Source of the DNA: Bacillota bacterium
GTDB lineage: Bacteria; Bacillota; Clostridia; Lachnospirales; Lachnospiraceae
DNA length: 6,376 nucleotides
Direction: 5' to 3'
NCBI GenBank assembly: GCA_023436765.1
Contig: JAEZHX010000020.1
Coordinates: 1 to 6,376, forward strand
The notes beneath the pieces were generated by a model. The model made no database searches. It was not told the origin of the DNA and saw only the letters and a list, made by a program, of their open reading frames with translations. Positions 5,995 through 6,376 of the stretch are shown here, in pieces; the stretch's first letter is position 1; the number at the start of each line of letters is the position of its first letter. The position numbers and the translations under genes were made by a program.

Positions 5995-6372
5995 ATGAAA
6001 TCGAAAAGAAGGGTCTTAATTTTATCAGGTATTTTTCTGGCTATTATCATCTACCTTATCTTTTATAATAAAACATATTCTATTAAGGTAGAGGATAAGG
6101 AGGTCTATGAAATTAAAATTCAAACCCCTGGTGCCTTTGGTTTTGGTAAAGATACTACAACCATCACAAATCCTGATGAAATTAAACTATATTTGGATCA
6201 AGTCCAAAACCTTAGGTTTACACATCCAAAGATTGATACGGGTAAAGGCTGGGTAACTGCAGTAGATATCAAATACAGGTCTGAGAGCGGTAAGGCAAGA
6301 ATGATTAGATATACTACATTGGAAGATAAAATTGAGATAGGCTCATTTCAATATGATATCATATCGCAGTAG
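5995..6372 (+). CDS. Small membrane-anchored protein of unknown function
   Basis: I do not recognise a family with certainty. The 125 residues begin with a basic MKSKRR, then a hydrophobic segment at 7-24 (VLILSGIFLAIIIYLIFY) with no obvious signal-peptidase or lipobox site. This indicates a signal anchor with about 100 residues outside the cell. The outer part is mixed alpha/beta in character: a strand-like start at 28-43 (SIKVEDKEVYEIKIQT), 'TTITNPDEIKLYLDQVQNL' at 55-73 suggesting a strand-turn-helix, and alternating strands to the end. This pattern resembles small extracytoplasmic domains of uncharacterised Firmicute proteins (a DUF5301-like fold is one guess). The ATG follows AGGGGGG with about 8 nt spacing and lies 79 nt after the dismutase gene, so co-transcription is possible. 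Codons are noticeably more A/T-rich than in fhs, hinting at a different origin or low expression. Confidence 0.75.
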   Translation: MKSKRRVLILSGIFLAIIIYLIFYNKTYSIKVEDKEVYEIKIQTPGAFGFGKDTTTITNPDEIKLYLDQVQNLRFTHPKIDTGKGWVTAVDIKYRSESGKARMIRYTTLEDKIEIGSFQYDIISQ

Positions 6373-6376
6373 GTAA

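Overview
The window looks like a chromosomal segment from an anaerobic Clostridia-type Firmicute, most likely a Lachnospiraceae relative. The grounds are a clostridial-type formate–tetrahydrofolate ligase, strong purine-rich ribosome binding sites, the FtsK/SpoIIIE C-terminus, a divergent Fe/Mn superoxide dismutase, and mid-range GC by eye. The taxonomic placement is inference from gene content and sequence style, not from a search.

Layout: (1) Bases 1-420 are the 3' end of a DNA translocase gene (FtsK/SpoIIIE family), carrying the DNA-reading winged-helix gamma domain. (2) Two tandem, paralogous RimK-like ATP-grasp ligase genes follow on the same strand (507-1421 and 1504-2364). Their substrates cannot be read from the sequence. 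(3) Between the second ligase and a convergent gene lies a striking imperfect inverted repeat of about 230 bp (2386-2618). It folds back on itself from end to end, includes a perfect 25-bp segment and a perfect 13-bp outer stem followed by seven T's, and contains a 58-codon open frame. (4) A HAD-family phosphatase (phosphoglycolate-phosphatase-like) lies on the minus strand (2646-3290). (5) A divergent intergenic region holds a clear sigma-A promoter for the next gene and an inverted repeat around the probable HAD promoter. (6) fhs, formate–tetrahydrofolate ligase (3505-5175). (7) A divergent Fe/Mn superoxide dismutase with His in place of the usual active-site Gln (5322-5915), preceded by a 14-bp palindrome. 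(8) A small membrane-anchored protein of unknown function (5995-6372).

The genes are mostly independent functions: chromosome segregation, an unknown peptide or amino-acid ligation step, metabolite-repair phosphatase, one-carbon metabolism and oxidative defence. The only likely functional pair is the two ATP-grasp genes. The most unusual items are the long fold-back element, the ATP-grasp pair with an altered metal site in the second member, and the His-variant superoxide dismutase. No CRISPR array, tRNA, rRNA, transposase gene or phage gene was seen.
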